Assembly (NCBI RefSeq): GCF_014201905.1
Contig: NZ_JACHFM010000001.1
Coordinates: 1,316,994 to 1,380,993, forward strand
Length of the DNA stretch: 64,000 nt
Source of the DNA: Amaricoccus macauensis
GTDB taxonomy: Bacteria > Pseudomonadota > Alphaproteobacteria > Rhodobacterales > Rhodobacteraceae
Direction of reading: 5' to 3'
Each line of letters begins with the position of its first letter. The first letter of the stretch is position 1. Of the stretch, positions 1-9,137 are shown in pieces. The notes under the pieces were generated by a model. The model saw nothing but the letters and a program-made list of their open reading frames with translations. It made no database searches and was not told where the DNA came from. Made by a program: the position numbers and the translations under genes.

Positions 1-408
1 GCCGAGAAGATCCTCGACACCGTGACGATCTGCCCGCCGCAACTGGGCCAGAAATCCGCCCTCTGGGGCCTGCGCAACCTCGGCGACTGGCTCGCCGCCG
101 AGCGCCTCGAAATCCTCCGCCGCCGCGACGCCGCCTTCGCCGCCCTTTCGGCCCTCCCCGGCTGGCGGGTCTTAGGCTGCGGCGCCTACTTCGCCTACGT
201 CGAGCACCCGTTCGACATCCCCTCGAGCGAGCTCTGCCCCAAGCTGGTCCGCGACCAGTCCCTCCTCATGCTCCCCGGCACCATGTTCGCCCCCGATGGC
301 GACGAGCGCGCCAAACGCCAGCTCCGGCTCGCCTTCGCCAACGTCGGGGTGGAGGGGCTGGGGGTGCTGGGGGAGAGGCTGGCGGGGGTGGGGGAAAAGG
401 TGGGATAG
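1..408 (+). CDS. Class I/II PLP-dependent aminotransferase, C-terminal fragment (5' end outside window)
   Basis: The frame is open from the first base of the window, so this is the last 135 residues of a longer protein. The start, the PLP-binding lysine and most of the large domain lie outside. Visible are a CPPQLGQ segment, an amphipathic helix with ERLEILRRRDAAF, the strand YFAYVEHPF, and a closing LRLAFAN. In this family the arginine of that last motif binds the substrate carboxylate. The C-terminal tail is glycine-rich. Substrate specificity cannot be told from this part. Family membership is fairly secure, the exact enzyme is not. Confidence 0.8.
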   Translation, partial: AEKILDTVTICPPQLGQKSALWGLRNLGDWLAAERLEILRRRDAAFAALSALPGWRVLGCGAYFAYVEHPFDIPSSELCPKLVRDQSLLMLPGTMFAPDGDERAKRQLRLAFANVGVEGLGVLGERLAGVGEKVG

Positions 409-624
409 GGCTGAGATTGCTCCGTCTGTTTTAGGAGTGGCAGGGAGGCACTAAGACCGCGCACTATCGCAGGCTTTGCAGCGCAGGCGAAGAATCGGCG
501 CAGCCACGCCGCGGCGCCCTTGTCCACCGGGACCGGGTCGAAGGGGGCCGCTTCACACCAAACCGGAACGCCCCACCGACACGGATGCTTGGACGACGTG
601 GCGATTTCCGCTACATCTCGACCC

Positions 625-849
625 ATGAACGCCCGTCTCGACACCGCCCTCACTGAAGCCCGCGCCGCGCTCCCGCCCGACGCGCAAGACGGGCTCGCCG
701 CGCTGATTGAGGCCTACGTCGCGACCCACGCCGCGCCGCCCGCATTCAACGATGCGGAGCGTGCAGAGATCGTGCGGCGTCATGCGGCACCGTTCGATCC
801 GGCCTCCGAGGCCGAAGTCCGGGAGTTCTTCGCCCGCCATCGCGGCTGA
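625..849 (+). CDS. Antitoxin of a ParE-type toxin-antitoxin pair (probable)
   Basis: A 74-residue protein starting at the ATG that opens MNARLDTAL. It is placed directly before a ParE-like toxin gene, with 4 bp between its stop and the toxin start. It is short, acidic and predicted helical. The end (FDPASEAEVREFFARHRG) resembles the tail of small antitoxins that wrap around RelE/ParE toxins. The frame stays open upstream, but starting at 625 gives the normal length for such antitoxins. Function is inferred mainly from position and size. The protein would be expected to neutralise the toxin and repress the pair, but no operator was identified. Confidence 0.7.
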   Translation: MNARLDTALTEARAALPPDAQDGLAALIEAYVATHAAPPAFNDAERAEIVRRHAAPFDPASEAEVREFFARHRG

Positions 850-853
850 GTGA

Positions 854-1129
854 TTGGCCCACGTCCGGTTCAGCCGACAGGCGCTCGCCGATCTCGCCGG
901 CATTCACGCGTGGCTCACCGAGCGCAGCCCTGCCGCCGCTGGCCGGGTTATCGCGGCGATCGAAGCGAGCGTCACGCTTCTCGCAGACCATCCCGCCATG
1001 GGCCGGCGCGAGGAGCGTGGTCTCGGCCGGATCCTGATCGTCCCTCGCTATGGCTACGTCGTTTCCTACCGGGTCACGGGAGATGCGGTCGAGATCCTGT
1101 ACGTCTTCCATCCGAGCCGAGACCGGTAG
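854..1129 (+). CDS. RelE/ParE-family toxin
   Basis: A 91-residue protein with a TTG start 4 bp after the antitoxin stop. The ParE fold signature is clear: VRFSRQALADLAGIHAWL at the N-terminus, a central helix (AAIEASVTLLADHPAMGRR), then the basic strands ILIVPRYGYVVSYRV and the ending EILYVFHPSRDR. ParE toxins act on DNA gyrase and RelE toxins cleave mRNA on the ribosome; the sequence alone fits the ParE side better. A GTG at 850 opens a different frame and is not the start. The pair is probably a small accessory insertion next to core genes. Confidence 0.88.
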   Translation: MAHVRFSRQALADLAGIHAWLTERSPAAAGRVIAAIEASVTLLADHPAMGRREERGLGRILIVPRYGYVVSYRVTGDAVEILYVFHPSRDR

Positions 1130-1346
1130 GGGTCATCGCACGATCTCTCAGTCGGCCTTTCCAGTCGGCTTCGCCCTGCCCATGGCGCGGAACCACTTCA
1201 CCAGGGGCCGTGCACGCGCGGTGCATGTGCCGTGCGAACTTGGGCTCGCATCCTCACACCGCGGTCAACGCGCCGCGCCCGACACTTGCCACCCGGGCGA
1301 TCACCGCGTAGACCCGGGCCACCTTTTCCCCGGCCGGTGGACTGCG

Positions 1347-3224
1347 ATGCTCGGAAGCTTCCGTAACAACAAGCGCTCGGGCATTTTCGTCTGGGCGTTG
1401 ATGGTGGCGATCATGATCGGCCTCGCCGGCTTCGGCATCGGCGTGGGCGGCGGCCTCGGGGGCGGTGCCGACATCGCCACGGTCGGTGATCAGAAGGTCA
1501 CCGCCGACGACTATGTCCGGGCGATGCAGCAGGAACTGCGTGTCGTCCAGGAGCAGGTGGGCCGCTCGCTGCCCATGGCCGAGGCGCGCAAGTACGGCAT
1601 TGACGGCATGGTGCTCGGCCGGCTGGTGAACGATGCCACCCTCGACGGCGAGGCGGAGCGGCTCGGCATCTCCACCGGTGACGATGCGGTCCGGGCGCAG
1701 GTGCTCGCGACCCCGGCCTTCCAGGGCGCGTCGGGACAGTTCGACAAGGCGACCTACGAGGCCGCGCTGCAACGCGCGGGTCTGCGGGCCGACCAGTTCG
1801 AGGCGCTGCTCCGGGCCGAGGCGTCGCGCAACCTTCTGGCGAGCGCTATCCCCGCCGCCGCGCAGGTTCCCGCGACGGAAGCCGAGACCATCCTGTCATT
1901 CCTCGGTGAGAAGCGCACGTTCGAGTGGATCCGGCTCGACGCAACGCAGCTGCCCGCGCCGATCCCGGCGCCGACGGACGCCGATCTCACCGCGTTCCAC
2001 GACGCCCATGCGGCCGATCGCTACACCCGCCCGGAGACGCGGCAGGTGAGCTATGCCTCGGTCAGCCCCGAGACCCTCGCCGCGACGATCGAGATCCCGG
2101 ACGCCGACCTGCGCGCCGCCTACGACGCCCAGCCCGAGCGCTTCCAGACGCCGGAGCGCCGCGCCCTGGACCGCATCGCCTTCGGCACGCTGGAGGAGGC
2201 GACCGCCGCCAAGGCCCGGCTCGACAAGGGTGAGATCGACTTCGACGCGCTCGCCACCGAGCGCGGCCTGAAGCCCGGCGATACCGATCAGGGCACCGTC
2301 ACCGCCGCCGACGTCGCGGACTCAGCCCGGGACGCGGTCTTCGGCGCCGCCGGCCCCGGCATCGTCGGCCCGGTCGAGACGCCGCTCGGCCCGTCGCTCT
2401 ACCGGGTGAACGCCGTGATGGCCGCAAAGACCGTGCCATTCGAGGAGGCGAAGGCCGAGCTTGCGAAGACAATCGCCCTCGAACACGCGAGGAAGCAGAT
2501 TTCCGACGACGGCCCGCACATCGAGGATCTGGTGGCCGGCGGCGCGACGCTCGAGGAGATCGCCTCCGAGACGGTGATGGAGCTCGGCCACATCAGCCTG
2601 AACGCCGAGACGACGGGCGGCATCGCCGCCGACCCCGCCTTCCGCACCGCCGCCGATCAGGCGAGCGTCGGCGAGGAGTCCGACCCGATCCAGCTCGCCG
2701 ACGGCGGCATCGCCACGCTGCGCGTCGACAGCATCGACCCGCCAGCCGCGATCCCGCTCGCCGAGATCCGCGAGCGCGTGGCGGCCGACTGGACTTCGGA
2801 CCAGACTGCGACGGCGCTCCAGAAGCTCGCCGATGCCGATGTCGCGACCCTGACGGACGGCACCGGCCTCGCCGAGCTCGCCAAGCGGCTCGATGTCGCG
2901 ATCCAGACCGCCGGACCGCTCACCCGGGGCGACACGCTGCCCGGCGCTCCGGCCGAGCTCATCGCCGACATCTTCGCCGCCGCGCCGGGCGGCGCCGTCA
3001 GCCGCCGGGACGGCGATACGGTGATCGTCGCGGTCCTGACGGGCACCACGCCGCTTGACCTCGCAGACCCGGCCAACACCCCGATCCTCGCCCGCCTGCA
3101 GCAGCAGTTCGACGAGCAGATCCATGGCGACATCCTCGCGCTCTACACCGGGGCGCTGCGCAACGCGGCCGGCGTAAAGGTCAACCAGTCGCTGGTCGAG
3201 TCGACCCTCTCGCGGTTCCCGTAA
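1347..3224 (+). CDS. ppiD: PpiD-like periplasmic folding factor (SurA_N plus parvulin-type domain)
   Basis: A 625-residue protein anchored by one N-terminal membrane segment (about residues 12-34, GIFVWALMVAIMIGLAGF) with the rest in the periplasm. Residues 40-160 form the SurA_N-type chaperone domain (VGDQKVTADDYVRAMQQELR). A degenerate parvulin-type peptidyl-prolyl isomerase region follows at about 235-355. The ATG at 1347 begins MLGSFRNNKRSGIF, the usual PpiD opening, so the open frame further upstream is not used. It sits 4 bp before trpE, a neighbourhood common in Rhodobacterales. Expected role: assisting folding of exported proteins at the inner membrane. Confidence 0.9.
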   Translation: MLGSFRNNKRSGIFVWALMVAIMIGLAGFGIGVGGGLGGGADIATVGDQKVTADDYVRAMQQELRVVQEQVGRSLPMAEARKYGIDGMVLGRLVNDATLDGEAERLGISTGDDAVRAQVLATPAFQGASGQFDKATYEAALQRAGLRADQFEALLRAEASRNLLASAIPAAAQVPATEAETILSFLGEKRTFEWIRLDATQLPAPIPAPTDADLTAFHDAHAADRYTRPETRQVSYASVSPETLAATIEIPDADLRAAYDAQPERFQTPERRALDRIAFGTLEEATAAKARLDKGEIDFDALATERGLKPGDTDQGTVTAADVADSARDAVFGAAGPGIVGPVETPLGPSLYRVNAVMAAKTVPFEEAKAELAKTIALEHARKQISDDGPHIEDLVAGGATLEEIASETVMELGHISLNAETTGGIAADPAFRTAADQASVGEESDPIQLADGGIATLRVDSIDPPAAIPLAEIRERVAADWTSDQTATALQKLADADVATLTDGTGLAELAKRLDVAIQTAGPLTRGDTLPGAPAELIADIFAAAPGGAVSRRDGDTVIVAVLTGTTPLDLADPANTPILARLQQQFDEQIHGDILALYTGALRNAAGVKVNQSLVESTLSRFP

Positions 3225-3228
3225 GCTC

Positions 3229-4740
3229 ATGCAACTCCTGCCCGCCTTCGACGACTTCGCCAGCGCCTTCGACGCTGGCCGGAACCAGGTGGTCTACACC
3301 CGCCTCGTCGCCGACCTCGACACGCCGGTCTCGCTGATGCTGAAGCTGACCGAGGCGCGCAAGGACAGCTTCCTGCTGGAAAGCGTCACCGGCGGCGAGG
3401 TGCGCGGCCGCTACTCGATCATGGGCATGAAGCCTGATCTCGTGTGGGAGTGCCGCGACGGGGCGGCCCGGGTGAACCGCTCGGCGCGCTTTGATCCCGA
3501 CGCCTGGCAGGACGTGGGCATCGACCCGCTCGCCTCGCTCCGCGAGGTGATCGCCGAAACCCGGATCGAGCTTCCCGACGACCTGCCGCCGATGGCCGCG
3601 GGGCTCTTCGGCTATCTCGGATACGACATGGTGCGCCTCGTCGAGCACCTGCCGGATGTGAACCCCGACCCGCTCGGGCTGCCTGACGCGATCATGCTTC
3701 GGCCCTCGGTCGTGCTGATCGTCGACGGGGTGAAGGGCGAGGTCACGGTGGTCTGCCCGGCATGGGCCGGCAGCGGGCTCTCGGCCCGTGCCGCCTATGC
3801 ACAGGCGGCGGAGCGGGTGATGGACGCGGTGCGCGACCTCGACCGCACCCCGGCGCAACTGAGCCGCGACCTCGGCGCCGCCACGCCGGCCGAGCCGGTC
3901 TCGAACACCACCCATGCGCAGTATCTCGCCATGGTGGAAAAGGCGAAGGAGTACGTCCGCGCCGGCGACATCTTTCAGGTGGTGCCGTCGCAACGCTGGG
4001 CGGTGCCGTTCGAGCTGCCGCCCTTCGCACTCTACCGCGCGCTGCGGCGGACGAATCCCTCGCCCTACATGTTCTACTTCAACTTCGGCGGCTTTCAGGT
4101 CGTCGGCGCGAGCCCGGAAATCCTCGTGCGGGTGAAGGGCGATACCGTGACGATCCGCCCGATCGCCGGCACCCGGCGCCGTGGCGCCACGGCGGTCGAG
4201 GATCTGGCGCTCGAGGCCGAGCTGCTCGCCGACCCGAAGGAACGCGCCGAACACCTGATGCTGCTCGATCTCGGCCGCAACGATGTGGGCCGGGTGGCGC
4301 AGATCGGCACCATCGACCCGAACGAGCAGTTCATCATCGAGCGTTACAGCCACGTGATGCACATCGTCTCGAACGTCGACGGAAAGCTCTCGCCCGACCA
4401 CGACGCGCTCTCGGCCCTCCTCGCGGGACTCCCTGCCGGGACCGTTTCGGGGGCGCCGAAGGTCCGGGCGATGCAGATCATCGACGAGCTCGAGATGGAA
4501 AAGCGCGGCGTCTACGGCGGTGGTGTCGGATACTTCTCCTCGGGCGGCGACATGGACATCTGCATCGCGCTCCGCACCGCCGTGGTGAAGGACGGGACGC
4601 TCTACATCCAGGCCGGCGGCGGCGTCGTCTACGACAGCGACCCGCAGTCGGAGTTCGAGGAAAGCGAGAACAAGGCGCGCGCCCTCCGGCAAGCCGCGCG
4701 TGACGCCGGACTCTTCACCGGCATTGGCCGCGGCAACTGA
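3229..4740 (+). CDS. trpE: Anthranilate synthase component I
   Basis: A 503-residue protein that converts chorismate to anthranilate using ammonia supplied by TrpG, the first step of tryptophan synthesis. The N-terminal regulatory part carries the LLES tryptophan-binding motif ([11 protein letters not shown], near residue 50). The chorismate-binding domain has [35 protein letters not shown] and the closing [16 protein letters not shown]. Length is normal. The start lies 4 bp after the ppiD stop. The glutamine amidotransferase partner trpG is not next to it; the following gene is fhs. No leader peptide or attenuator was seen, which fits a gene read through from ppiD. Confidence 0.97.
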   Translation: MQLLPAFDDFASAFDAGRNQVVYTRLVADLDTPVSLMLKLTEARKDSFLLESVTGGEVRGRYSIMGMKPDLVWECRDGAARVNRSARFDPDAWQDVGIDPLASLREVIAETRIELPDDLPPMAAGLFGYLGYDMVRLVEHLPDVNPDPLGLPDAIMLRPSVVLIVDGVKGEVTVVCPAWAGSGLSARAAYAQAAERVMDAVRDLDRTPAQLSRDLGAATPAEPVSNTTHAQYLAMVEKAKEYVRAGDIFQVVPSQRWAVPFELPPFALYRALRRTNPSPYMFYFNFGGFQVVGASPEILVRVKGDTVTIRPIAGTRRRGATAVEDLALEAELLADPKERAEHLMLLDLGRNDVGRVAQIGTIDPNEQFIIERYSHVMHIVSNVDGKLSPDHDALSALLAGLPAGTVSGAPKVRAMQIIDELEMEKRGVYGGGVGYFSSGGDMDICIALRTAVVKDGTLYIQAGGGVVYDSDPQSEFEESENKARALRQAARDAGLFTGIGRGN

Positions 4741-4759
4741 TTTCCGGGGAAGACCCAGA

Positions 4760-6436
4760 GTGGCCCAGCCGTCCGACATCGACATCGCCCGCGCGGCTAG
4801 CCCGCGCCCCATCGCCGAGATCGCGGCCGGGCTCGGCATCCCCGAGACCGCGCTCCAGCCCTACGGGCGCACCAAGGCGAAGCTTGATCAGGCGTTTCTC
4901 GCCTCGCTCGCCGACCGGCCGCAGGGCAAGCTGGTGCTCGTGACCGCGATCAGCCCGACGCCCGCGGGTGAGGGCAAGACCACGACGACCGTCGGCCTCG
5001 GCGATGCGCTCTCCGCCCTCGGCCACCGCGCGGCGATCTGCCTGCGGGAGCCCTCGCTCGGCCCCTGCTTCGGCATGAAGGGCGGGGCGGCCGGTGGCGG
5101 CTACGCTCAGGTCATTCCCATGGAGGACATCAACCTCCACTTCACCGGCGACTTCCACGCGATCACCTCTGCCCACAACCTGCTCGCCGCGCTCATCGAC
5201 AACCACATTCACTGGGGCAACGTTCTCGGCATCGACCCGCGCCGCGTCACATGGCGGCGGGTGATGGACATGAACGACCGGGCGCTGCGTGACATCGTGA
5301 CCTCGCTCGGCGGGCCGCAGAACGGCCTGCCCCGGCAGAGCGGCTTCGACATCACCGTAGCCTCGGAGGTCATGGCGATTCTCTGCCTCGCCACCGATCT
5401 CGCCGATCTCGAGCGCCGGCTCGGCGCCATCGTCATCGGCCAGACCTACGACCGCCGTCCGGTGCATGCGCGCGAGCTTGGCGCCGACGGCGCGATGGCC
5501 GTTCTCCTCGCGCAGGCGGTGCTGCCGAACCTCGTCCAGACTCTCGAAGGCACGCCGGCCTTCGTGCACGGCGGCCCGTTCGCCAACATCGCCCACGGCT
5601 GCAATTCGGTCATCGCCACGCGCGCCGGCCTCGGTCTCGCCGACATCGTGGTGACGGAAGCGGGCTTCGGAGCGGATCTCGGCGCCGAAAAGTTCATGGA
5701 CATCAAGTGCCGCGCCGCCGGCCTGCGCCCGGACGCGGCGGTCATCGTCGCCACGGTGCGCGCGCTCAAGATGAACGGCGGCGTGGCGCGCGGCGATCTC
5801 GGCCATGAGGACGTCGACGCGGTCATCCGTGGCTGCGCCAACCTCGGGCGGCACATCGAGAACGTGCACAGCTACGGCGTGCCGGTCGTCGTGGCGATCA
5901 ACGGCTTCACCAGCGACACGCAGTCCGAGATCCGCGCCGTCGAGAACTTCGTCGCCCGGCACGGAACGCGCGCGATCCTCTGCAACCACTGGGCCGAGGG
6001 CTCGAAGGGCGCGCTCGACCTCGGCCGCGAGGTCCATCGCCTGGCGACATCGGGCGTCGCGCAGTTCGACCCGCTCTATCCCGACGACATGCCGCTTCTC
6101 GAAAAGATCGAGACGGTCGCCACCCGCATCTACCGGGCCGACGAGGTCATCGTGCCGCCGCGGATCCGCGGGCAGCTCGCGGCGTGGGAGGCCGAGGGCT
6201 ACGGCCATCTGCCGGTCTGCATGGCCAAGACGCAATATTCCTTCTCGACCGACCCGACCCGGCTCGGCGCCCCGACCGGATTCGAGGTGCCGGTGCGCGA
6301 GGTGCGCCTCGCCGCGGGCGCGGGCTTCATCGTGGTGATCTGCGGCGACATCATGACGATGCCCGGCCTGCCCCGGGTGCCGGCGGCCGCCTCGATCCAC
6401 CTCGATTCCGAGGGTCGGGTCGAAGGTCTGTTCTGA
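4760..6436 (+). CDS. fhs: Formate-tetrahydrofolate ligase
   Basis: A 558-residue enzyme making 10-formyl-tetrahydrofolate from formate, ATP and THF. The ATP-binding loop [14 protein letters not shown] is at about residues 70-83. Family motifs [32 protein letters not shown] and [10 protein letters not shown] are intact, and the C-terminus carries [11 protein letters not shown]. The GTG at 4760 gives the family's usual length; the frame opens earlier inside trpE but that extension has no homology features. With folD downstream it forms a one-carbon module able to feed formate into THF pools or release it. Confidence 0.97.
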   Translation: MAQPSDIDIARAASPRPIAEIAAGLGIPETALQPYGRTKAKLDQAFLASLADRPQGKLVLVTAISPTPAGEGKTTTTVGLGDALSALGHRAAICLREPSLGPCFGMKGGAAGGGYAQVIPMEDINLHFTGDFHAITSAHNLLAALIDNHIHWGNVLGIDPRRVTWRRVMDMNDRALRDIVTSLGGPQNGLPRQSGFDITVASEVMAILCLATDLADLERRLGAIVIGQTYDRRPVHARELGADGAMAVLLAQAVLPNLVQTLEGTPAFVHGGPFANIAHGCNSVIATRAGLGLADIVVTEAGFGADLGAEKFMDIKCRAAGLRPDAAVIVATVRALKMNGGVARGDLGHEDVDAVIRGCANLGRHIENVHSYGVPVVVAINGFTSDTQSEIRAVENFVARHGTRAILCNHWAEGSKGALDLGREVHRLATSGVAQFDPLYPDDMPLLEKIETVATRIYRADEVIVPPRIRGQLAAWEAEGYGHLPVCMAKTQYSFSTDPTRLGAPTGFEVPVREVRLAAGAGFIVVICGDIMTMPGLPRVPAAASIHLDSEGRVEGLF

Positions 6437-6488
6437 GGCGGCGCCGCGCCGGCTTGCCCCCGGGGAGCCATGGGTCTAAGCCCCGGCC

Positions 6489-6788
6489 ATGACCACAAGC
6501 CATCCTGCCATGGCGCCGGTGCGCGCCGAAATCGACCGCCTCGATCGCGAGCTCGTGGCGCTCCTCGTCCAACGTGCCGCCTGCATCGACCGGGCGATCG
6601 CCATCAAGACGGTCGAGGGCTTGCCGGCCCGGATCACTCCACGTGTGGAGGAGGTCGTGGCCAATGCCCGCGCCGTCGCCGCAGACAGCGGCCTCGATGT
6701 CGCTTTCGTGGAAGCACTCTGGCGCCAGATCATCGAGTGGTCGATCGCCCGGGAGGAACGGGTGCTCGGCGAGAGGAACCCGCAATGA
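6489..6788 (+). CDS. Chorismate mutase, AroQ type
   Basis: A 99-residue all-helical protein of the AroQ/CM2 class, which turns chorismate into prephenate for phenylalanine and tyrosine synthesis. The N-terminal pattern ([29 protein letters not shown]) matches the long helix of this family with its substrate arginine and lysine. The later helix with [17 protein letters not shown] fits as well. Its stop overlaps the folD start by 4 bp (ATGA), so the two are translationally coupled. The placement between fhs and folD is metabolically odd but puts two chorismate-using enzymes, TrpE and this one, within 4 kb. Confidence 0.92.
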   Translation: MTTSHPAMAPVRAEIDRLDRELVALLVQRAACIDRAIAIKTVEGLPARITPRVEEVVANARAVAADSGLDVAFVEALWRQIIEWSIAREERVLGERNPQ

Positions 6789-7669
6789 CCGCAGACATCA
6801 TCGACGGCAAGGCCTTCGCCGCCACCGTGCGCGCCCGCGTCGCGGCGCGGGTCGCCGAGCTTGGTGACAACGAGATGGTGCCCGGACTGGCGGTCATCCT
6901 CGTCGGTGACGATCCGGCAAGCCAGGTCTACGTGCGCAACAAGCGCAAGCAGACGATCGAGGCGGGCATGCGCTCCGAAGAGGTCCGCCTCGGCGCCGAC
7001 ACGTCCGAGAGCGAGCTTCTGCAGCACATCGCCCGGCTGAACGCCGATCCGACGATCCACGGCATTCTGGTGCAGCTTCCCCTGCCGCCGCAGATCGACA
7101 CGCTGCGGGTGCTGGACGCGGTCGACCCGGCGAAGGACGTGGACGGCTTCCATGTGACGAACGTCGGCCGCCTCGCCACCGGGCAGGCGGCAATGGTGCC
7201 CTGTACGCCGCTCGGTTGCCTCATGCTCCTGAAGGACCGGCTCGGAAGTCTTGCCGGGCGCGAGGCGGTGGTGGTCGGCCGCTCGAACATCGTCGGCAAG
7301 CCGATGGCGCAGCTTCTCCTCCGGGAGAACTGCACGGTGACGGTCGCGCATTCGCGGACCCGCGATCTCGCGGAAGTCTGCCGCCGGGCCGAGATTCTCG
7401 TGGCGGCGGTCGGCCAGCCACGGCTGGTGAAGGGCGACTGGATCCGTCCGGGCGCGACGGTGATCGACGTCGGCATCAACCGGATCGAGGAAGACGGCAA
7501 GTCACGTCTGGTGGGCGACGTGGATTTTGCGTCGGCCATCGAGGTTGCCGGAGCGATCACCCCGGTTCCGGGTGGGGTCGGGCCGATGACCATCGCCTGC
7601 CTGCTGGCGAACACGCTGACGGCCTACTGCCGCCTGCACGATGTGCCGGAACTCGCCGGAGCGGCCTGA
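6785..7669 (+). CDS. folD: Bifunctional methylene-THF dehydrogenase / methenyl-THF cyclohydrolase
   Basis: A 294-residue enzyme interconverting 5,10-methylene-, 5,10-methenyl- and 10-formyl-THF with NADP. Signatures are intact: [16 protein letters not shown] with the catalytic lysine region, [22 protein letters not shown], the nucleotide-binding [17 protein letters not shown], and [11 protein letters not shown]. Starts inside the end of the chorismate mutase gene (ATGA overlap), so it is probably co-transcribed from fhs. A 16-bp palindrome lies just after the stop and may help end the transcript. Confidence 0.97.
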   Translation: MTADIIDGKAFAATVRARVAARVAELGDNEMVPGLAVILVGDDPASQVYVRNKRKQTIEAGMRSEEVRLGADTSESELLQHIARLNADPTIHGILVQLPLPPQIDTLRVLDAVDPAKDVDGFHVTNVGRLATGQAAMVPCTPLGCLMLLKDRLGSLAGREAVVVGRSNIVGKPMAQLLLRENCTVTVAHSRTRDLAEVCRRAEILVAAVGQPRLVKGDWIRPGATVIDVGINRIEEDGKSRLVGDVDFASAIEVAGAITPVPGGVGPMTIACLLANTLTAYCRLHDVPELAGAA

Positions 7670-7675
7670 ACCCGC

Positions 7676-7691
7676 CGGTCGCGCGCGACCG
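7676..7691. terminator. 16-bp perfect palindrome after folD (possible terminator)
   Basis: CGGTCGCGCGCGACCG lies 6 bp after the folD stop. It could form a strong GC stem, but there is no T-run after it and a loopless palindrome folds less well than a normal terminator. It could equally be a protein-binding site. Confidence 0.3.
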
Positions 7692-7758
7692 AGCGTCGCA
7701 GGCGCTCTGTCATGCACCAATTGCAGGAACTGTTTCGAGCGTGCGCAGTTCGATTACC

Positions 7759-8025
7759 ATGCTGCACGACCGCTTCACCAGGCACACCCGGGCGGAGATC
7801 GAGAGCGCCCGCATCGGAATCGCCCGCGCCCGGCTCGATCGGGCGGAGCGAGCCGTCACGCTCCGCAGGTCCGAATATGCGACGACCTCCTGCGATGCGT
7901 GCACGCGGGAGGCCATGCTTCAGGTTCTGAAGCTTGCCGAGCGGGCGGTCTACAACCGCCGGCTCGAACTGGAACTGCTGCTTCGCACGCGGCGAGGCCG
8001 AACCCCGCCTCAGAACCGGCTGTAG
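7759..8025 (+). CDS. Small protein of unknown function
   Basis: An 88-residue product, basic and predicted almost fully helical, rich in arginine (RAEIESARIGIARARLDRAERAVTLRRSEY), with two cysteines in TTSCDACTRE. The ATG at 7759 was chosen; a GTG at 7741 in frame is an alternative. No clear Shine-Dalgarno sequence precedes it. The last 16 bp overlap tail-to-tail with the DUF1127 gene on the other strand. I do not recognise a family. It may be a real small coiled-coil protein or a chance open frame in GC-rich DNA. Confidence 0.4.
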   Translation: MLHDRFTRHTRAEIESARIGIARARLDRAERAVTLRRSEYATTSCDACTREAMLQVLKLAERAVYNRRLELELLLRTRRGRTPPQNRL

Positions 8026-8216
8026 GCCGCTTCACGCGCCACGTCACGGACGCTGGCACGCGACAGGCCGAGATCGGCAAGTTCGCGGCTGCTGAGCGAC
8101 TGAAGCTCGATCAGGGTGTTCCGGTAGGCGCGATACCGTGCGAACGCGGCGCGGACACGGTCGATGAGGCCGAGTCCGCTGGCGGCAGCGGCGGAATTGG
8201 TAAGAGCGTGAGCCAT
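8010..8216 (-). CDS. DUF1127 domain small protein
   Basis: A 68-residue basic protein. The C-terminal half carries the DUF1127 (YjiS-like) signature: a helix with RYRAYRNTLIELQSLSSRELADLGLSR followed by SVRDVAREAAY. The start at 8216 is fixed by an excellent Shine-Dalgarno sequence (AAGGAGG) 6-7 bases upstream. Small arginine-rich DUF1127 proteins are frequent in alphaproteobacteria. In Rhodobacter one of them (CcaF1) acts as an RNA-binding protein and others respond to stress or phosphate; whether this copy does the same is inference. It stands alone with its own leader region. Confidence 0.9.
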   Translation of the reverse strand: MAHALTNSAAAASGLGLIDRVRAAFARYRAYRNTLIELQSLSSRELADLGLSRASVRDVAREAAYSRF

Positions 8217-8369
8217 GTGAGCCTCCTTGGCTGTCGTGCGGGACGGCGGTCCGTCCGCTGGCCATCTCGAGGCCGTCCGTGGCCTCGCTTCGTGACACCA
8301 AGATAGCCAGTGTGCTGCACTGCACAACGATCGTTTCGAGAAGCCTGCCATGCGCCCGGCGCAACACCT

Positions 8370-9137
8370 TCAGCGCTTCGCCAGCCTGAAAGCCTCCGCC
8401 GCGAGCCATCCGGCGGCGAACGCCACCAGCACCGCGAGAACACCGTAGAGGAGCGGCTGCTGTCGCGAGAGATTGTAGATCCACCGCTCGATCCCGGTCT
8501 TCTCCACGAGGATCGTCGTCTCCGCCGTGCTCAGGACCTTGCCCTGCCGGACCAGGAAGAACTGGGCGGCATAGTCGCCCTCGACGAGGTTCGACGGCAT
8601 GTCGATGCGGGTCTGGAACAGCGTGTCCTCCGACAGGACCACGCTGCGGTCGAGTTCGGCATAGCTGCCGCTCTCGGTGCGCAGGCGGATGACGGCCGCG
8701 GTGAACGGCGCCGAGTCCTCGATCGTGTCGCTCCCCGCGACCCGGCGCACCGCCTCGTCCATGCCGATGCCGTATCGCAGCCGGTCGGTCTCATCGAGCA
8801 GCTCGGCCACCGGCCGCGTCGATGCGATGGCGTAGAAGCTTGGCGCCTGCCGCACCTTGAGGCTCGCGGTGTTGACCCAGATGCCAAGCACCCGCGACTT
8901 CCGCCGCACCGTCACCTGCCGCGGCGGGCCCTTGATCGTGATGACCACATCAAGCGGCCCGGCATCGGTCGGGATCGGCCCGTCCCGGCGGATCGCCCCG
9001 AAGACGAAGAGCTCCGAGCCGTTGAAGTTGGCGTTGAGCGCGATCTTGTCGGTGGAGATCCCGGTCACGACCGTCTCCTCGGCGAGCGCGGGCACCGCGA
9101 GGCAGAGGAACAGGAGCGCGAGAAGACGCAGCATCAC
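8370..9137 (-). CDS. TIGR02186 family membrane-anchored protein
   Basis: A 255-residue protein with a Sec signal peptide at residues 1-19 (LLALLFLCLAVPALAEE). A beta-rich periplasmic domain follows, with IKGPPRQVTVRRKSRVLGIWVN typical of this uncharacterised family. One membrane segment lies near the C-terminus (about 225-245, LLYGVLAVLVAFAAGWLAAEA). It overlaps the sulfite exporter gene by 4 bp. In Rhodobacterales this gene nearly always follows a TauE/SafE exporter, which suggests a periplasmic partner in sulfite or organosulfur export. The biochemical role is unknown. Confidence 0.85.
   Translation of the reverse strand: MMLRLLALLFLCLAVPALAEETVVTGISTDKIALNANFNGSELFVFGAIRRDGPIPTDAGPLDVVITIKGPPRQVTVRRKSRVLGIWVNTASLKVRQAPSFYAIASTRPVAELLDETDRLRYGIGMDEAVRRVAGSDTIEDSAPFTAAVIRLRTESGSYAELDRSVVLSEDTLFQTRIDMPSNLVEGDYAAQFFLVRQGKVLSTAETTILVEKTGIERWIYNLSRQQPLLYGVLAVLVAFAAGWLAAEAFRLAKR

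Noticed and set aside
409-624. Possible gene remnant on the minus strand before the antitoxin
   Set aside because: The translated stretch has no family resemblance and overlaps the aminotransferase antisense; treated as non-coding.
4715-6400. Long open frame on the minus strand opposite fhs
   Set aside because: It mirrors the codon pattern of fhs in GC-rich DNA, is rich in R, A, H and D without domain features, and has no ribosome site. Similar shadows lie opposite trpE, gyrA, polA and ppiD.
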